64,000 nt of DNA, from positions 82,557 through 146,556 of the forward strand of contig PCCY01000037.1 of the NCBI GenBank assembly GCA_002731875.1, in the 5' to 3' direction. This DNA is from Roseobacter sp. (GTDB lineage: Bacteria; Pseudomonadota; Alphaproteobacteria; Rhodobacterales; Rhodobacteraceae). A program made the position numbers and the translations under genes. This document shows, piece by piece, positions 48,693-58,234 of the stretch. How positions within the stretch are numbered: the first letter of the stretch is position 1; every line of letters begins with the position of its first letter. The notes below the pieces were generated by a model that saw nothing but the letters and a program-made list of their open reading frames with translations, ran no database searches and was not told where the DNA came from.

Positions 48693-49115
48693 ATGGTGTC
48701 GTTGGAACAGGCGCGGGTGATGATCGCGCAAACGTTGAAAAAAGGTCGGGAAATGGGGCTGAAGCCCTTGTCCGTCGTGGTTTTGGATGCAGGCGGGCAT
48801 GTGCAGGCTTTTGAACGCGAAGACGGCGCGGCGCCCGGCCGGTTCGGTATCGCGCATGGCAAGGCTTATGGTGCGGTGATGCTGGGCATGGCAGGGCGTG
48901 CGCAAATGGCGCGGGCCGAAGCGCAAGCTTATTTCATGGCGGCGGTGAACGGTGTTTATGGCGGTGCCGTTGTCCCTGTGCCCGGCGGGGTTTTGCTGCG
49001 TGACGACCAAGGTGTGGTGATCGGGGCGCTTGGGGTGACCGGGGACACGTCGGATAACGATGCCGAGGCCGCGTTGGCGGGGGTCGCCGCGGCCGGCCTT
49101 ACCGGTGAAGCCTAG
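48693..49115 (+). CDS. GlcG/HbpS family protein (DUF336)
   Basis: This 140-residue protein belongs to the GlcG/HbpS-like family. It shows VVVLDAGGHVQAFEREDGA, IAHGKAYGAV and the end segment GGVLLRDDQGVVIGALGVTGDTSDNDAEAA, diagnostic of the group. HbpS in Streptomyces binds haem; GlcG in enterobacteria is an uncharacterised member of the glycolate operon. There is no signal peptide, so it is cytoplasmic. Its place behind glcB supports the GlcG side of the family, but a role is not proven. Confidence 0.88.
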   Translation: MVSLEQARVMIAQTLKKGREMGLKPLSVVVLDAGGHVQAFEREDGAAPGRFGIAHGKAYGAVMLGMAGRAQMARAEAQAYFMAAVNGVYGGAVVPVPGGVLLRDDQGVVIGALGVTGDTSDNDAEAALAGVAAAGLTGEA

Positions 49116-49189
49116 ACGGCACGGTTGGGTGTTGAGGTAGGGTCGCACACGTTGTAGGCTTTGCTGAAACGCAAAACTTGAGGCTGTAT

Positions 49190-49966
49190 ATGTCACGTCC
49201 TGTTGTTGGTATCGTTGGAAATACCAGCCTAATGAATGATCAGTATCAGGTTCATGCAGCCGGCACGATGAACACCATAGCAGTCGCTGAGGTGTCCGGC
49301 TGCCTGCCCTTGATCATCCCGAGTGACCCATCGCTGGTGTCGGTCGAGGAACTGCTGGAGGTCTGCGACGGGTTTTTGCTGACCGGGGGGCGCCCCAACG
49401 TGCATCCTGAAGAGTATGGCGAGTGCGAAACCGCCGCGCATGGCACCTTTGATCGGGCTCGCGATGCTGTGGCCTTGGGGTTGGTGCGAGCCTGTGTCGA
49501 GCGAGGGCAGCCGTTTTTTGGCGTGTGCCGTGGGTTTCAGGAGGTCAACGTTGCAATGGGCGGGACTTTGTACCCGGAAATTCGCGATTTACCGGGGCGG
49601 ATGAACCACCGCATGCCACCTGATGGTACGATGGAGGAAAAGTTCGAGCTAAGACATGATGTCACCTTTACCCAAGGTGGTGTTTTTCATGAGGTGCTGG
49701 GGAAGCCTAAGGTGCGTACCAATACGCTGCACGGGCAGGGGATCAAGGTCGCCGGCCCGCGCGTGATTATCGATGGGTTTGCTGAAGACGGCACTCCCGA
49801 AGCGATCTATATCAAGGATGCACCCGGATTCACCCTGGCTGTGCAATGGCATCCTGAATGGGATGCCAAAAATGACCCGGTATCGCGTCCATTGTTCGAA
49901 AGGTTCGGCGCGGCAGCCCGGGCCTGGGCGGAAGGGAAACGCCAGCGAATTTTGAAATCAGCCTGA
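49190..49966 (+). CDS. PuuD-like class I glutamine amidotransferase
   Basis: This 258-residue member of the gamma-glutamyl-gamma-aminobutyrate hydrolase (peptidase C26) family shows the oxyanion region GFLLTGGRPNVHPEEYG, the nucleophile elbow PFFGVCRGFQEVNVAMGG and the catalytic His/Glu in VQWHPEWD. PuuD releases GABA in putrescine degradation; no other puu genes are present, so the substrate is open. The ATG at 49190 has GAGG six bases upstream; a TTG four codons earlier is less likely. Confidence 0.9.
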   Translation: MSRPVVGIVGNTSLMNDQYQVHAAGTMNTIAVAEVSGCLPLIIPSDPSLVSVEELLEVCDGFLLTGGRPNVHPEEYGECETAAHGTFDRARDAVALGLVRACVERGQPFFGVCRGFQEVNVAMGGTLYPEIRDLPGRMNHRMPPDGTMEEKFELRHDVTFTQGGVFHEVLGKPKVRTNTLHGQGIKVAGPRVIIDGFAEDGTPEAIYIKDAPGFTLAVQWHPEWDAKNDPVSRPLFERFGAAARAWAEGKRQRILKSA

Positions 49967-50170
49967 GCGGCCGTCACCCGCACAAGGTGGCATTTTGACC
50001 CCGCCGCCTTGCGGGCCGCCCGGGTTGAGGGGGGCGTACACCGTCAGGTGCCGGGGCGTATCAACGGTGATGCCGGATTGTCGTGCCCCAAGGGCATCGT
50101 GCCTGCGGCAGGTTCGAAAGATCACAGGTGTGTCGGCATCATGTCGCGGGGAGTGCAGGTCTATGTCCAT
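49958..50170 (-). CDS. Possible small hypothetical protein
   Basis: A 70-codon frame fills most of the 260-base gap between the amidotransferase and SDR genes. It has an ATG with AAGG seven bases upstream and plain codon use. Its stop overlaps the end of the convergent amidotransferase gene by nine bases. The product is His/Arg-rich at the start and Gly/Pro-rich at the end, with two Cys; I recognise no family. It could equally be a chance frame. Confidence 0.3.
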   Translation of the reverse strand: MDIDLHSPRHDADTPVIFRTCRRHDALGARQSGITVDTPRHLTVYAPLNPGGPQGGGVKMPPCAGDGRSG

Positions 50171-50228
50171 AGGGCGACCTTAGCCGCACTATGGTTAACA
50201 ACTTATTATCATCGGTGTAAAAGCTGGC

Positions 50229-50981
50229 TTACATGTGTCCGCCGGTCACCTGGATGCACTGGCCGTTAATGCTTTGTGATCCTGGGCCGATCAGCCAGCG
50301 GGCGGCGGCGGAGACTTCGGACACCTCGATCAGGCGCTTGTGCGGATTGGAATTTACCATGATCGCACGCGCTTTTTCTTCGGTAATGCCGGCCCGCTCT
50401 GAGATCGATGCGGTGTTGCGCGTCACGATCGGCGTATCGACATATCCGGGGCAAATGGCGTTGAACGTATAGGGCTGGCCCATGTAGTCTTCGGCGAGCG
50501 ACCGTATCAGGCCGATCATTCCGTGTTTGGAGGCGGAATATGCGGCAGCGCCTGGCAACCCTCTGAGACCGGCCATGGAAGAAATCGCGACCACGCGGCC
50601 CCAGTCGGTGTCGCGCATGGATTTCAACGATTCCCGGATGGTGAGAAACGCACCGTCCAGATTGGTAGCCATCATATTGCGCCAAAACGCCATGTCGGTC
50701 TTGTGGACGGCCTTGCCCTCGGCGATGCCGGCGTTGGGGATACAGATCTGGACCGGCCCCCGCTCCGCTACGGCGCTCGCGATTTTGGCGACAACGTCAT
50801 CTTCGTCGCGCACATCCATTGCCATACCGGTGATGTTTTCGCCTGCGACGCTGTCCAGCACCTCTTGGCGACGCCCGGTTATGGTGACAAGGGCCCCCTG
50901 GGCTGCGAGATCGCGCGCGATGGCGAGCCCAATGCCCGTACCCCCGCCGGTGATAAGCGCGTGTTTTCCGTTTAGGTCCAT
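50229..50981 (-). CDS. Short-chain dehydrogenase/reductase
   Basis: This 250-residue classical SDR has GGGTGIGLAIA at the cofactor site, a DVRDED turn, a PNAG motif in place of NNAG, the catalytic Ser in ISSMAG and YSASK. The C-terminal SINGQCIQVTGGHM is FabG/3-hydroxybutyrate-dehydrogenase-like. I placed the start at the ATG at 50981 (MDLNGKHALITGG) with GAGGG upstream; a long in-frame extension has no similarity. Substrate unknown. It diverges from pntA; the ~240 bases between presumably carry both promoters. Confidence 0.9.
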   Translation of the reverse strand: MDLNGKHALITGGGTGIGLAIARDLAAQGALVTITGRRQEVLDSVAGENITGMAMDVRDEDDVVAKIASAVAERGPVQICIPNAGIAEGKAVHKTDMAFWRNMMATNLDGAFLTIRESLKSMRDTDWGRVVAISSMAGLRGLPGAAAYSASKHGMIGLIRSLAEDYMGQPYTFNAICPGYVDTPIVTRNTASISERAGITEEKARAIMVNSNPHKRLIEVSEVSAAARWLIGPGSQSINGQCIQVTGGHM

Positions 50982-51223
50982 GGTTTTTCCCTCAATTTGG
51001 CCTTGGTCGGTACCATGCTGGGCGGAAGTTTTCACAGGCGCAAGGCCCGGTGGGATGAGCAGACGGGGATTATGAAAAGAAACTGTGATGTTAGCGCTAT
51101 TGAATGCCCGATTAGCGGTTCTAATCCCTTGGGCATCTTGTACTATAGGAACCCAAGCGATATCGCTCTGAGTAATATTATTGCGCCGGGTTCGGCGTCG
51201 AAGCATAAACGGGGGACTCTGGA

Positions 51224-52798
51224 TTGAAGATCGGGACACCAAAAGAAACTTTTGCCGGGGAAAATCGCGTTGCGATGACCCCTGAGTCAGCGCTTCAGCT
51301 GCAAAAACTGGGTCATACATGTATGATCGAGACCGGTGCGGGCGACGCCGCTGGTTTTTCAGACGAAAAATACACCAGCGCCGGCGTTGAAGTGGTTACC
51401 ACCGCCGCCGCGCTGTGGGAGGCCGCGGATGTGGTCGCTAAAGTGCGTGTGCCGGACACAACCGAAATGGGGCTGTTGCGCGAAGGCCAGACGCTGATTT
51501 CGTTCTTCAGCCCTGTCGCGGACGAAGCAAAGATGAAAGTGGCCGCTGACAAAGGGGCCACCGTCGTTGCGATGGAAATGATCCCACGTATCAGCCGCGC
51601 CCAAAAGATGGACGCGCTGTCGTCCATGGCTAACATCGCGGGCTACCGTGCGGTGATCGAGGCAGGCAACAACTTTGGCCGCTTCTTTACCGGTCAGATC
51701 ACCGCGGCGGGCAAGGTGCCCCCGGCCAAGGTTCTGGTCGTCGGTGCCGGTGTTGCCGGTCTGGCCGCGATCGGGACCTCGACGTCCCTTGGCGCGATCA
51801 CGCTAGCCTTTGACGTGCGCCCCGAGGTGGCAGAGCAGGTCGAATCAATGGGCGCGGAATTCGTATACCTCGATTTCGAGGAAGAGCAGCAGGACGGCTC
51901 CGCCTCCGGTGGCTATGCCTCTGTTTCCTCGCCTGAATTCCGCGAGGCACAGCTGGCCAAGTTCCGCGAGCTTGCCCCCGAGGTCGACATCGTCATCACC
52001 ACTGCGTTGATCCCCAACCGCGAAGCGCCTGAGCTGTGGACCGAAGATATGGTCGCCGCGATGAAGCCCGGTTCGGTGATCGTCGATCTGGCGGCGGAAA
52101 AGGGCGGCAACTGCAAGCTGACCAAGATGGACGAGAAAATCGTGACCGAGAATGGCGTGACCATCATCGGCTATACTGATTTTCCCAGCCGGATGGCAAC
52201 GCAAGCCTCGACGCTGTATTCCACCAACATCCGGCATTTGTTGACCGATCTGACGCCCGCAAAAGACGGTGTGATCAACCACAACATGGAAGACGACGTG
52301 ATCCGCGGGGCGACCATCACCCATGACAAGGAAGTCACCTTCCCGCCGCCGCCACCGAAAGTGGCCGCGATCGCGGCGGCTCCGAAGAAGGACAAGCCCA
52401 AGGAACTGACGCCGGAAGAGAAACGCGCCAACGAAGTGGCCGCGTTCAAGACGCAAACCCGTAATCAGGTCGGCCTGCTGGCCATCGGCGGCGCGTTGCT
52501 GCTGGCGGTTGGACTGGTCGCGCCGGCCAGCTTTATGCAGCACTTTATCGTGTTCGTGCTGTCCGTGTTTATCGGCTTCCAGGTCATCTGGGGTGTGGCG
52601 CACAGCCTGCACACGCCGTTGATGGCTGTGACCAATGCGATTTCGTCGATCATCATTCTGGGGGCGGTCATGCAGATCGGGTCCGGGTCGTTCCTGGTGA
52701 TTATTCTGGCCGCGCTGTCGGTCTTTATGTGCGGGATCAACATCTTTGGTGGCTTCCTCGTGACACGGCGCATGCTTGCCATGTTCCAAAAATCGTAA
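51224..52798 (+). CDS. pntA: NAD(P) transhydrogenase subunit alpha
   Basis: PntA, with PntB, forms the proton-translocating transhydrogenase of the inner membrane, making NADPH from NADH. The 524-residue protein has the NAD-binding domain I (ETFAGENRVAMTPES, VLVVGAGVAGLAAIGTS), the RQD-loop region, and C-terminal membrane helices (about residues 418-515). It is the single-chain enterobacterial type rather than the split PntAA/PntAB type of some alphaproteobacteria. The start is TTG, with a GGGGGA ribosome-binding site seven bases upstream. pntB follows after 13 bases. Confidence 0.96.
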   Translation: MKIGTPKETFAGENRVAMTPESALQLQKLGHTCMIETGAGDAAGFSDEKYTSAGVEVVTTAAALWEAADVVAKVRVPDTTEMGLLREGQTLISFFSPVADEAKMKVAADKGATVVAMEMIPRISRAQKMDALSSMANIAGYRAVIEAGNNFGRFFTGQITAAGKVPPAKVLVVGAGVAGLAAIGTSTSLGAITLAFDVRPEVAEQVESMGAEFVYLDFEEEQQDGSASGGYASVSSPEFREAQLAKFRELAPEVDIVITTALIPNREAPELWTEDMVAAMKPGSVIVDLAAEKGGNCKLTKMDEKIVTENGVTIIGYTDFPSRMATQASTLYSTNIRHLLTDLTPAKDGVINHNMEDDVIRGATITHDKEVTFPPPPPKVAAIAAAPKKDKPKELTPEEKRANEVAAFKTQTRNQVGLLAIGGALLLAVGLVAPASFMQHFIVFVLSVFIGFQVIWGVAHSLHTPLMAVTNAISSIIILGAVMQIGSGSFLVIILAALSVFMCGINIFGGFLVTRRMLAMFQKS

Positions 52799-52811
52799 AG
52801 GGTTCAGGTAA

Positions 52812-54245
52812 ATGGATTTTGGTTTTACAACAGCGGCTTACGTAGTCGCCGCCATCCTCTTCATCCTCAGCCTTGGCGGGCTGTCGGGTCAGGAAAGCGC
52901 CAAGCGCGCGGTATGGTACGGGATCGTGGGCATGGGCTTGGCCGTGGCTGCGACATTGATCGGGCCGGGGGCCGGCTTCTGGCTGCTGTCGCTGATCCTG
53001 ATCGCGGGTGGCGGTGCCATCGGCTATCAACTGGCGACAAAAGTGCAGATGACGCAAATGCCCGAACTGGTTGCGGCGATGCACAGTCTTGTCGGTCTGG
53101 CGGCGGTGTTCGTCGGCTATAACGCTCATTTCGAGCTTGGTAACGTACTTGCCATGGACGAAGCCGCGCGGGCGAACCTGCATGGTTTTGCCGAATTGCT
53201 GGCGCACAAGGATATCGTCGAGCAGAATATCCTGCGCGTCGAGCTGTTCTTGGGCATCTTCATCGGTGCCATCACCTTTACCGGTTCGGTTATCGCCTAT
53301 GGCAAGCTGGCAGGGCGGGTGAACACAGCGGCAACGAAACTGCCGGGGGGGCACATCCTGAATGCCAGTGCAGCAGCCGTGTCGTTGCTGTGTCTGATCT
53401 GGTACTTCAACACAGGTGGCTTCCTGCCGCTGTTCATCATGACCCTGGCGGCGCTGTTCATCGGCTACCACTTGATCATGGGCATCGGCGGCGCGGATAT
53501 GCCCGTGGTTGTGTCGATGCTGAACAGCTACTCCGGCTGGGCCGCGGCGGCGATTGGTTTCAGCCTTGGCAACGATCTGCTGATCGTCGTTGGCGCGCTG
53601 GTCGGCTCGTCCGGTGCGATCCTGTCCTATATCATGTGTAAGGCGATGAACCGTTCGTTCATCAGCGTGATCCTGGGCGGCTTCGGCGGCACATCCGGTC
53701 CGCAGATGGAGGTCGAGGGCGAACAGGTCGCGATCGAGGTTGACGGTGTGGCCACCTTGTTGAACGAAGCCGACAGCGTCATCATCATCCCCGGTTACGG
53801 CATGGCGGTGGCTCAGGCACAACAAGCGGTAAGCGAACTGGTCAAGAAGCTGCGTGCCCAAGGCAAGAATGTGCGCTTCGCCATTCACCCGGTTGCGGGT
53901 CGTTTGCCGGGCCACATGAACGTGCTGCTGGCCGAGGCCAAGGTGCCCTATGACATCGTGATGGAGATGGACGAGATCAACGACGACTTCCCGAAGACCG
54001 ATGTTGCCATCGTGATCGGGTCCAATGACATCGTGAACCCTGCCGCACAGGATGATCCCAACAGCCCCATCGCCGGTATGCCGGTGCTGGAATGCTGGAA
54101 GGCAAAGAACGTCATCGTGTCCAAGCGCGGGCAGGGCACCGGCTATTCCGGTATCGAGAACCCGCTGTTCTTCAAGGACAACACGCGGATGTTCTATGGC
54201 GATGCCAAGGCAAGTCTGGACAAACTGTTGCCGATGATCGACTGA
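52812..54245 (+). CDS. pntB: NAD(P) transhydrogenase subunit beta
   Basis: PntB carries the rest of the membrane channel and the NADP(H)-binding domain III of the transhydrogenase. The 477-residue protein has about eight to nine helices in its first ~270 residues, then domain III with [50 protein letters not shown], and the [17 protein letters not shown] loop. All are family signatures. It is co-transcribed with pntA and followed by a terminator. Confidence 0.97.
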   Translation: MDFGFTTAAYVVAAILFILSLGGLSGQESAKRAVWYGIVGMGLAVAATLIGPGAGFWLLSLILIAGGGAIGYQLATKVQMTQMPELVAAMHSLVGLAAVFVGYNAHFELGNVLAMDEAARANLHGFAELLAHKDIVEQNILRVELFLGIFIGAITFTGSVIAYGKLAGRVNTAATKLPGGHILNASAAAVSLLCLIWYFNTGGFLPLFIMTLAALFIGYHLIMGIGGADMPVVVSMLNSYSGWAAAAIGFSLGNDLLIVVGALVGSSGAILSYIMCKAMNRSFISVILGGFGGTSGPQMEVEGEQVAIEVDGVATLLNEADSVIIIPGYGMAVAQAQQAVSELVKKLRAQGKNVRFAIHPVAGRLPGHMNVLLAEAKVPYDIVMEMDEINDDFPKTDVAIVIGSNDIVNPAAQDDPNSPIAGMPVLECWKAKNVIVSKRGQGTGYSGIENPLFFKDNTRMFYGDAKASLDKLLPMID

Positions 54246-54271
54246 TTTTTCGGTATCAGGTCGACAATGAT

Positions 54272-54304
54272 AAAAGGGGCGGTGCTATCAGGTGCCGCCC
54301 TTTT
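54272..54304 (+). terminator. Intrinsic terminator after pntB
   Basis: The stem AAAAGGG-CGG/CCG-CCCTTTT (54272-54282 with 54295-54304, one bulged G) has a 12-base loop and ends in four T. It lies 27 bases after the pntB stop. Confidence 0.75.
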
Positions 54305-54584
54305 GCGTTCGATCTCCGCCGTTTGGCCTAAGGCAAATTTGGCCCGCATTTACGGCTCAGGGTCAGCCATGGCCAACCTTTGAAAATTCCACTGCATGTC
54401 GCGGATCCGACGGTGGATCAGGGCGAAGGCGGTTGCAAAATCTTCACGGCCGCGTAGTGCAACATGTTAAGGTATTCCGCGGTACACCGTAACTTATTGA
54501 TAATCATAAATATTAGGCTATCCTTTATTCAAAGCGCTTTGTATTGTTCGGAAAATATGTTGCACGACTACACAAGGTAATCGA
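54305..54584. other. Gap between pntB terminator and DUF3422 gene
   Basis: No complete gene is seen. On the minus strand 54350-54466 keeps an open, coding-like frame without a start (ending FQRLAMADPEP and a stop), possibly a gene remnant. From ~54475 the sequence becomes AT-rich, including TTGATAATCATAA, and presumably contains the promoter of the DUF3422 gene. Confidence 0.4.
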
Positions 54585-55868
54585 ATGGCCACGATCAAAG
54601 ACCATCCTTTGCGCTACACACTTAACAGCGAATTGCACGCGCGCCCGTTTCCATCGCTCACCGTACCACATGTGGGGGCTTATCTGGCGATACGACAGCC
54701 CGGCGATGCCGCGTCTCGCGATCGGTCACAAGATCTGGATCACCTATGTGCGCTTCTCAAACATTATGGTGCTCCGCTGCCTGCGGATAACGCTACTCAC
54801 TACTACGGGCCGATGGGTAAATATGCGTTAAAGTGGGAACAGCACACAGAATTTGTCACCTATACGGTGTTTTTGGATCAAGCCGGCACGCGGCCCTTCG
54901 ACCCCGCGGAATTTGATGTTTTCCCCGAAAGCTGGCGCAGCAACCTGAACGCGGAACGTATCACCTCTATTCTGCTGCGCCTTGTGAAACGACCCGAGCA
55001 GGATACCGAAATCTCGGACGCGCTCAGCGATTGGTTTGTTCCCGAAAGCCTGGCCGTGGCGTCTGTGCTTGATGAGGCCGCTGTCGTGGCCAGCGATTTC
55101 CGCATCGATTCATCTGGTCACATGCGCATGGCCATCTTCGCCTCCGAAGGGACCGGCAGCAGGCGGCTCGGGCGTATCGTCCAGCGCCTCTGCGAGATCG
55201 AAACCTACAAGTCGATGTCGATGCTGGGTTTCGCGCAAGTGCGCGATTTCGGGGGTCAGCTTAATGCGCTCGACAGTAAGTTGACCGACCTGATGGCGAC
55301 GATGCGTGAGACCGGGGCAATGGCCGAAGACACGCTGCACAAGCTGTTGGATGTCTCGGTGCAACTTGAAACATTGTCTGCGGAAGTCTCTTACAGGCTT
55401 GGCGCGACAGAGGCATATCAGGCGATTGTCGCGCAAAGAATCGCGGCGTTGCGCGAATCCCGTTTCAGATCGCGGCAGGGATTTGATGAATTCATGATGC
55501 GTCGGTATGAGCCCGCGATGCGCACCGTCAAATCTTCCGAAACCCGGTTGCAGACCATGTCAGCACGCGCGATCCGCGCCGCCGAGTTGCTGCGGACCCG
55601 AGTAGACGTAGAACGTTCGGCGCAAAATCAGGCCATTCTGGCCAGCATGGACAAACGCTCTGACCTGCAACTGCGGTTGCAACACACAGTCGAAGGGCTG
55701 TCCGTGGTCGCGATCAGCTATTACGCCGTATCGCTGGCATCCTACATGCTCTACCCGCTGGCCGAGCAGACAGGGATCAGCAAGGGCACATTGACTGCCC
55801 TTGCGGTGCCGGTGGCGGTAGGCTTGGTGTGGTGGCTGCTGCGCCGGCTACGGCACAGGATCCAATGA
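54585..55868 (+). CDS. DUF3422 family membrane-anchored protein
   Basis: This 427-residue protein is of the DUF3422 family. The N-terminus LRYTLNSELHARPFPSL is the typical opening. The middle shows a long helical stretch (about residues 205-360) likely to form a coiled coil, and two membrane helices lie at the C-terminus (about 370-390 and 400-418), a topology reminiscent of CorA-like or tail-anchored proteins. Function is unknown. The gene is monocistronic here: it converges on the YeeE-like gene with only four bases between the stops. Confidence 0.87.
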   Translation: MATIKDHPLRYTLNSELHARPFPSLTVPHVGAYLAIRQPGDAASRDRSQDLDHLCALLKHYGAPLPADNATHYYGPMGKYALKWEQHTEFVTYTVFLDQAGTRPFDPAEFDVFPESWRSNLNAERITSILLRLVKRPEQDTEISDALSDWFVPESLAVASVLDEAAVVASDFRIDSSGHMRMAIFASEGTGSRRLGRIVQRLCEIETYKSMSMLGFAQVRDFGGQLNALDSKLTDLMATMRETGAMAEDTLHKLLDVSVQLETLSAEVSYRLGATEAYQAIVAQRIAALRESRFRSRQGFDEFMMRRYEPAMRTVKSSETRLQTMSARAIRAAELLRTRVDVERSAQNQAILASMDKRSDLQLRLQHTVEGLSVVAISYYAVSLASYMLYPLAEQTGISKGTLTALAVPVAVGLVWWLLRRLRHRIQ

Positions 55869-55872
55869 AACG

Positions 55873-56919
55873 TCAGCCGTGGGCCGGGCGCTGTGCAGGC
55901 GCAACCTTCAACGCCGCCTGCATTGCCAACCCACCGACAGCAATCATGAAGATCGCGTAAATCGCCGCCACTGACAGGGTGGGCACACCCGACAGCCCCG
56001 CCCCCAACGTGCAGCCGCCGGCCAAAACACCGCCTACACCCATCAACGCAGCCCCGGTCAGATACCGACCGGTCTGCGCTGGCGTCTCAAAGCTTTGCCA
56101 AGCGAACCCCCCGAAGGTCAGGCTTGCCAAAGCGGCACCGGCAAGCACGCCGCCCAGCAAACCGACACCAAAGCCGGCCGGGATGGCGCTGTTGGCGATG
56201 ACCCAGAACAGCGCGTCGGAAGAAGGAGCGGTAAAGGAAAGGCTTTCCATCGCAATGGGGTCAAATTCGTCGAACAGGATAAATCCGGTCCCGACCCAGG
56301 CCAGCGGAACCAGCAGCCCGATGACCGCCGCCATGACCAGCATCCCGGCCCGGTTGCCGGACCGTGCTGCATAGCCCAATGCGGCCAGAACGATAACCGC
56401 CGTCCAGAACCAGCTGCCACCCGGCCAGTTCGCCAGGCTGATGGCGCTGCCCAAATCAGCCGTCACAGCCCCCAATGCGACGCGAAACGGTGCAAATACC
56501 CCCTTGATTGTTGCGTGGGCAACCACAGCGAATACCACAAGTACCAACAGCGCGCGAAGATTTCCGGTCCCGGCCAGAACAGTCAGCCGTGAAACGCACC
56601 CGCGTGTCAGGATCATGCCCGCGCCGAACATCAGTCCGCCGACAGCAATCGCAAGATATGGCAACTCAGCCGACATAAAGCGATGATCGTCAAATGTGAT
56701 CCACCCCGCGGCAATGGATGCCTGGGTTCCCGCCACGGCAAACGCCAATGCCGTCAGCCATACCCCCGCCGCTGAAACGCGATCTTCCCCGACCAGCGAG
56801 CGACGAAAGCAGAACCTGGTAATCTGACCAAATACCCCGAAAAGCAACCCGACCAGCACCGCCAGTAAAACGGAGGCCTGCTGCGGCGTGACATTTTCAA
56901 AACCAAGTGACTCAAACAT
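55873..56919 (-). CDS. YeeE/YedE family sulfur-transport membrane protein
   Basis: This 348-residue polytopic protein has two YeeE/YedE (DUF395) repeats. Each carries a conserved Cys motif: MILTRGCVSRLTVLAGTGNLR in the first half and LAGGCTLGAGLSGVPTLS in the second. YeeE of this family imports thiosulfate through such cysteines, so a role in uptake of a reduced sulfur compound is likely. I chose the ATG at 56919 (MFESLGFENVTP). About nine to ten helices are predicted. No sulfurtransferase or TusA gene is adjacent. Confidence 0.9.
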   Translation of the reverse strand: MFESLGFENVTPQQASVLLAVLVGLLFGVFGQITRFCFRRSLVGEDRVSAAGVWLTALAFAVAGTQASIAAGWITFDDHRFMSAELPYLAIAVGGLMFGAGMILTRGCVSRLTVLAGTGNLRALLVLVVFAVVAHATIKGVFAPFRVALGAVTADLGSAISLANWPGGSWFWTAVIVLAALGYAARSGNRAGMLVMAAVIGLLVPLAWVGTGFILFDEFDPIAMESLSFTAPSSDALFWVIANSAIPAGFGVGLLGGVLAGAALASLTFGGFAWQSFETPAQTGRYLTGAALMGVGGVLAGGCTLGAGLSGVPTLSVAAIYAIFMIAVGGLAMQAALKVAPAQRPAHG

Positions 56920-57235
56920 AACCCTGATCCCCATGTATGCAGAACAATTTCCCAATTGGCCTGAATTCACAATGATATCAAGGCATTTCAGCCCGCAGAT
57001 TCGCGGTTACCAGGGAAGATATTCCGCGTGACGGTGACACAGACAGAAATAATTCTCCAGTGGACCGGCTGCACGAACAAGCACGCCGTCACCCCTCACG
57101 GCACCGCACTTATTTCCTTATTCGCCAAAGCGTCAAATTTGTCCCGGCTCAAGAAGCCAGCCCACCACACTGGCTTCACCCTTTTAAAAATACTCAAAAC
57201 CGACCCGAATTCAGACGCAGCCTGTAGAAGCTTGA
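56920..57235. other. Gap between YeeE-like and permease genes
   Basis: No gene is recognised in ~315 bases. The left half should hold the promoter of the YeeE-like gene. The right half holds a hairpin (57153-57177) lying 59 bases beyond the stop of the minus-strand permease gene and a run of A/T (CTTTTAAAAATACT) around 57180-57194. Confidence 0.5.
57153..57177. terminator. Possible terminator hairpin after the importer permease
   Basis: The perfect 8-bp inverted repeat GAAGCCAG/CTGGCTTC has a nine-base loop. It sits downstream of the minus-strand operon end; a CTTTT tract is on its plus-strand right side, while the minus-strand side lacks a clear T run. Confidence 0.35.
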
Positions 57236-58234
57236 TCACCGCCCGCGCAGACGGGGGTCCAACGCATCGCGCAACCCGTCACCCAGATAATTCACGCTCA
57301 GCACCGTCAGGGAAATGGCGATACCGGGCAGCAGGACACGTTCGGGAAATTCCTGCATCCGCGATACGGCATCGGACAGGAGTTTGCCCCAGGTTGGAAA
57401 ATCCGATGGAAACCCCACGCCGAGAAAGCTCAAAGCGCTCTCGGTAATGATCGCGGTCGCCAACCCCAATGTCGCAGATACCATGATCGGGGATATTACA
57501 TTGGGAAGAAGATGCCGCCGAATGATCTTTCCCGACCGTGTGCCAATGGAGCGGGCAGCGAGGATGAATTCGCGTTCCTTCAATGCAAGTATATCGCCCC
57601 GCACGATCCGGGCTGTCTGCATCCAAGAGGTCAGGCCGATGATTCCGACGATCAGGATAAACATGCCCCCCTCTGGCCCGAACCGGGCGTTCAGGGGTTG
57701 ACGGAACAGCGTGACAGCCAGCAACGTCAAGGGAAGGATCGGCAGTGACAACACCAGATCGGTAAACCGCATCAGCCAGAAATCCAGCTTTGTGAAAAAG
57801 CCCGACAGCACTCCGATGGCACTGCCGATCACCAACGCCAGCCCCATTGCCAACCAGCCAACCGCCATCGACACCTGACCGCCCGCGATCATCTGGGCCA
57901 TGATATCACGGCCCAGTTGATCGGTGCCAAAAGGATGTGCCCAGCCTGCCTTGGCTTCGCTGTCGAACAATAGCTGGTAGATCGGGCGCCAGTTCTTATT
58001 GCGAATATCCAACGCCTTGGGGTCGACATCCCACAGGAATGGGCCGAACACCACGGCAAGGGTGATGAACAGCAAGAAGCCTCCGCCAAACACGGCACCC
58101 TTGTGTTTGCGAAACTGCTGCCAAACGTCGATCCACTGACTGCGCGGCGGTTTTTGCGGTTCCTTGTCGACCAACGCCCCGTACAGTTCCAGTTCGGCCT
58201 CGATCGGGCTTGATGGGATTGCTTGCTCAGTCAT
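57236..58234 (-). CDS. Peptide ABC transporter permease (DppC/OppC type)
   Basis: This 332-residue inner-membrane permease of the DppC/OppC family has a cytoplasmic N-terminal part, a first helix around residues 47-65, a periplasmic loop, and five further helices. The EAA cytoplasmic loop for ATPase contact is LAARSIGTRSGKIIRRHLLPN. The end SVNYLGDGLRDALDPRLRGR is typical. I set the start at the ATG at 58234 (MTEQAIPSS), eight bases inside the upstream permease gene; a longer frame reaches further into that gene. It forms the channel with the DppB-like partner. Confidence 0.92.
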   Translation of the reverse strand: MTEQAIPSSPIEAELELYGALVDKEPQKPPRSQWIDVWQQFRKHKGAVFGGGFLLFITLAVVFGPFLWDVDPKALDIRNKNWRPIYQLLFDSEAKAGWAHPFGTDQLGRDIMAQMIAGGQVSMAVGWLAMGLALVIGSAIGVLSGFFTKLDFWLMRFTDLVLSLPILPLTLLAVTLFRQPLNARFGPEGGMFILIVGIIGLTSWMQTARIVRGDILALKEREFILAARSIGTRSGKIIRRHLLPNVISPIMVSATLGLATAIITESALSFLGVGFPSDFPTWGKLLSDAVSRMQEFPERVLLPGIAISLTVLSVNYLGDGLRDALDPRLRGR

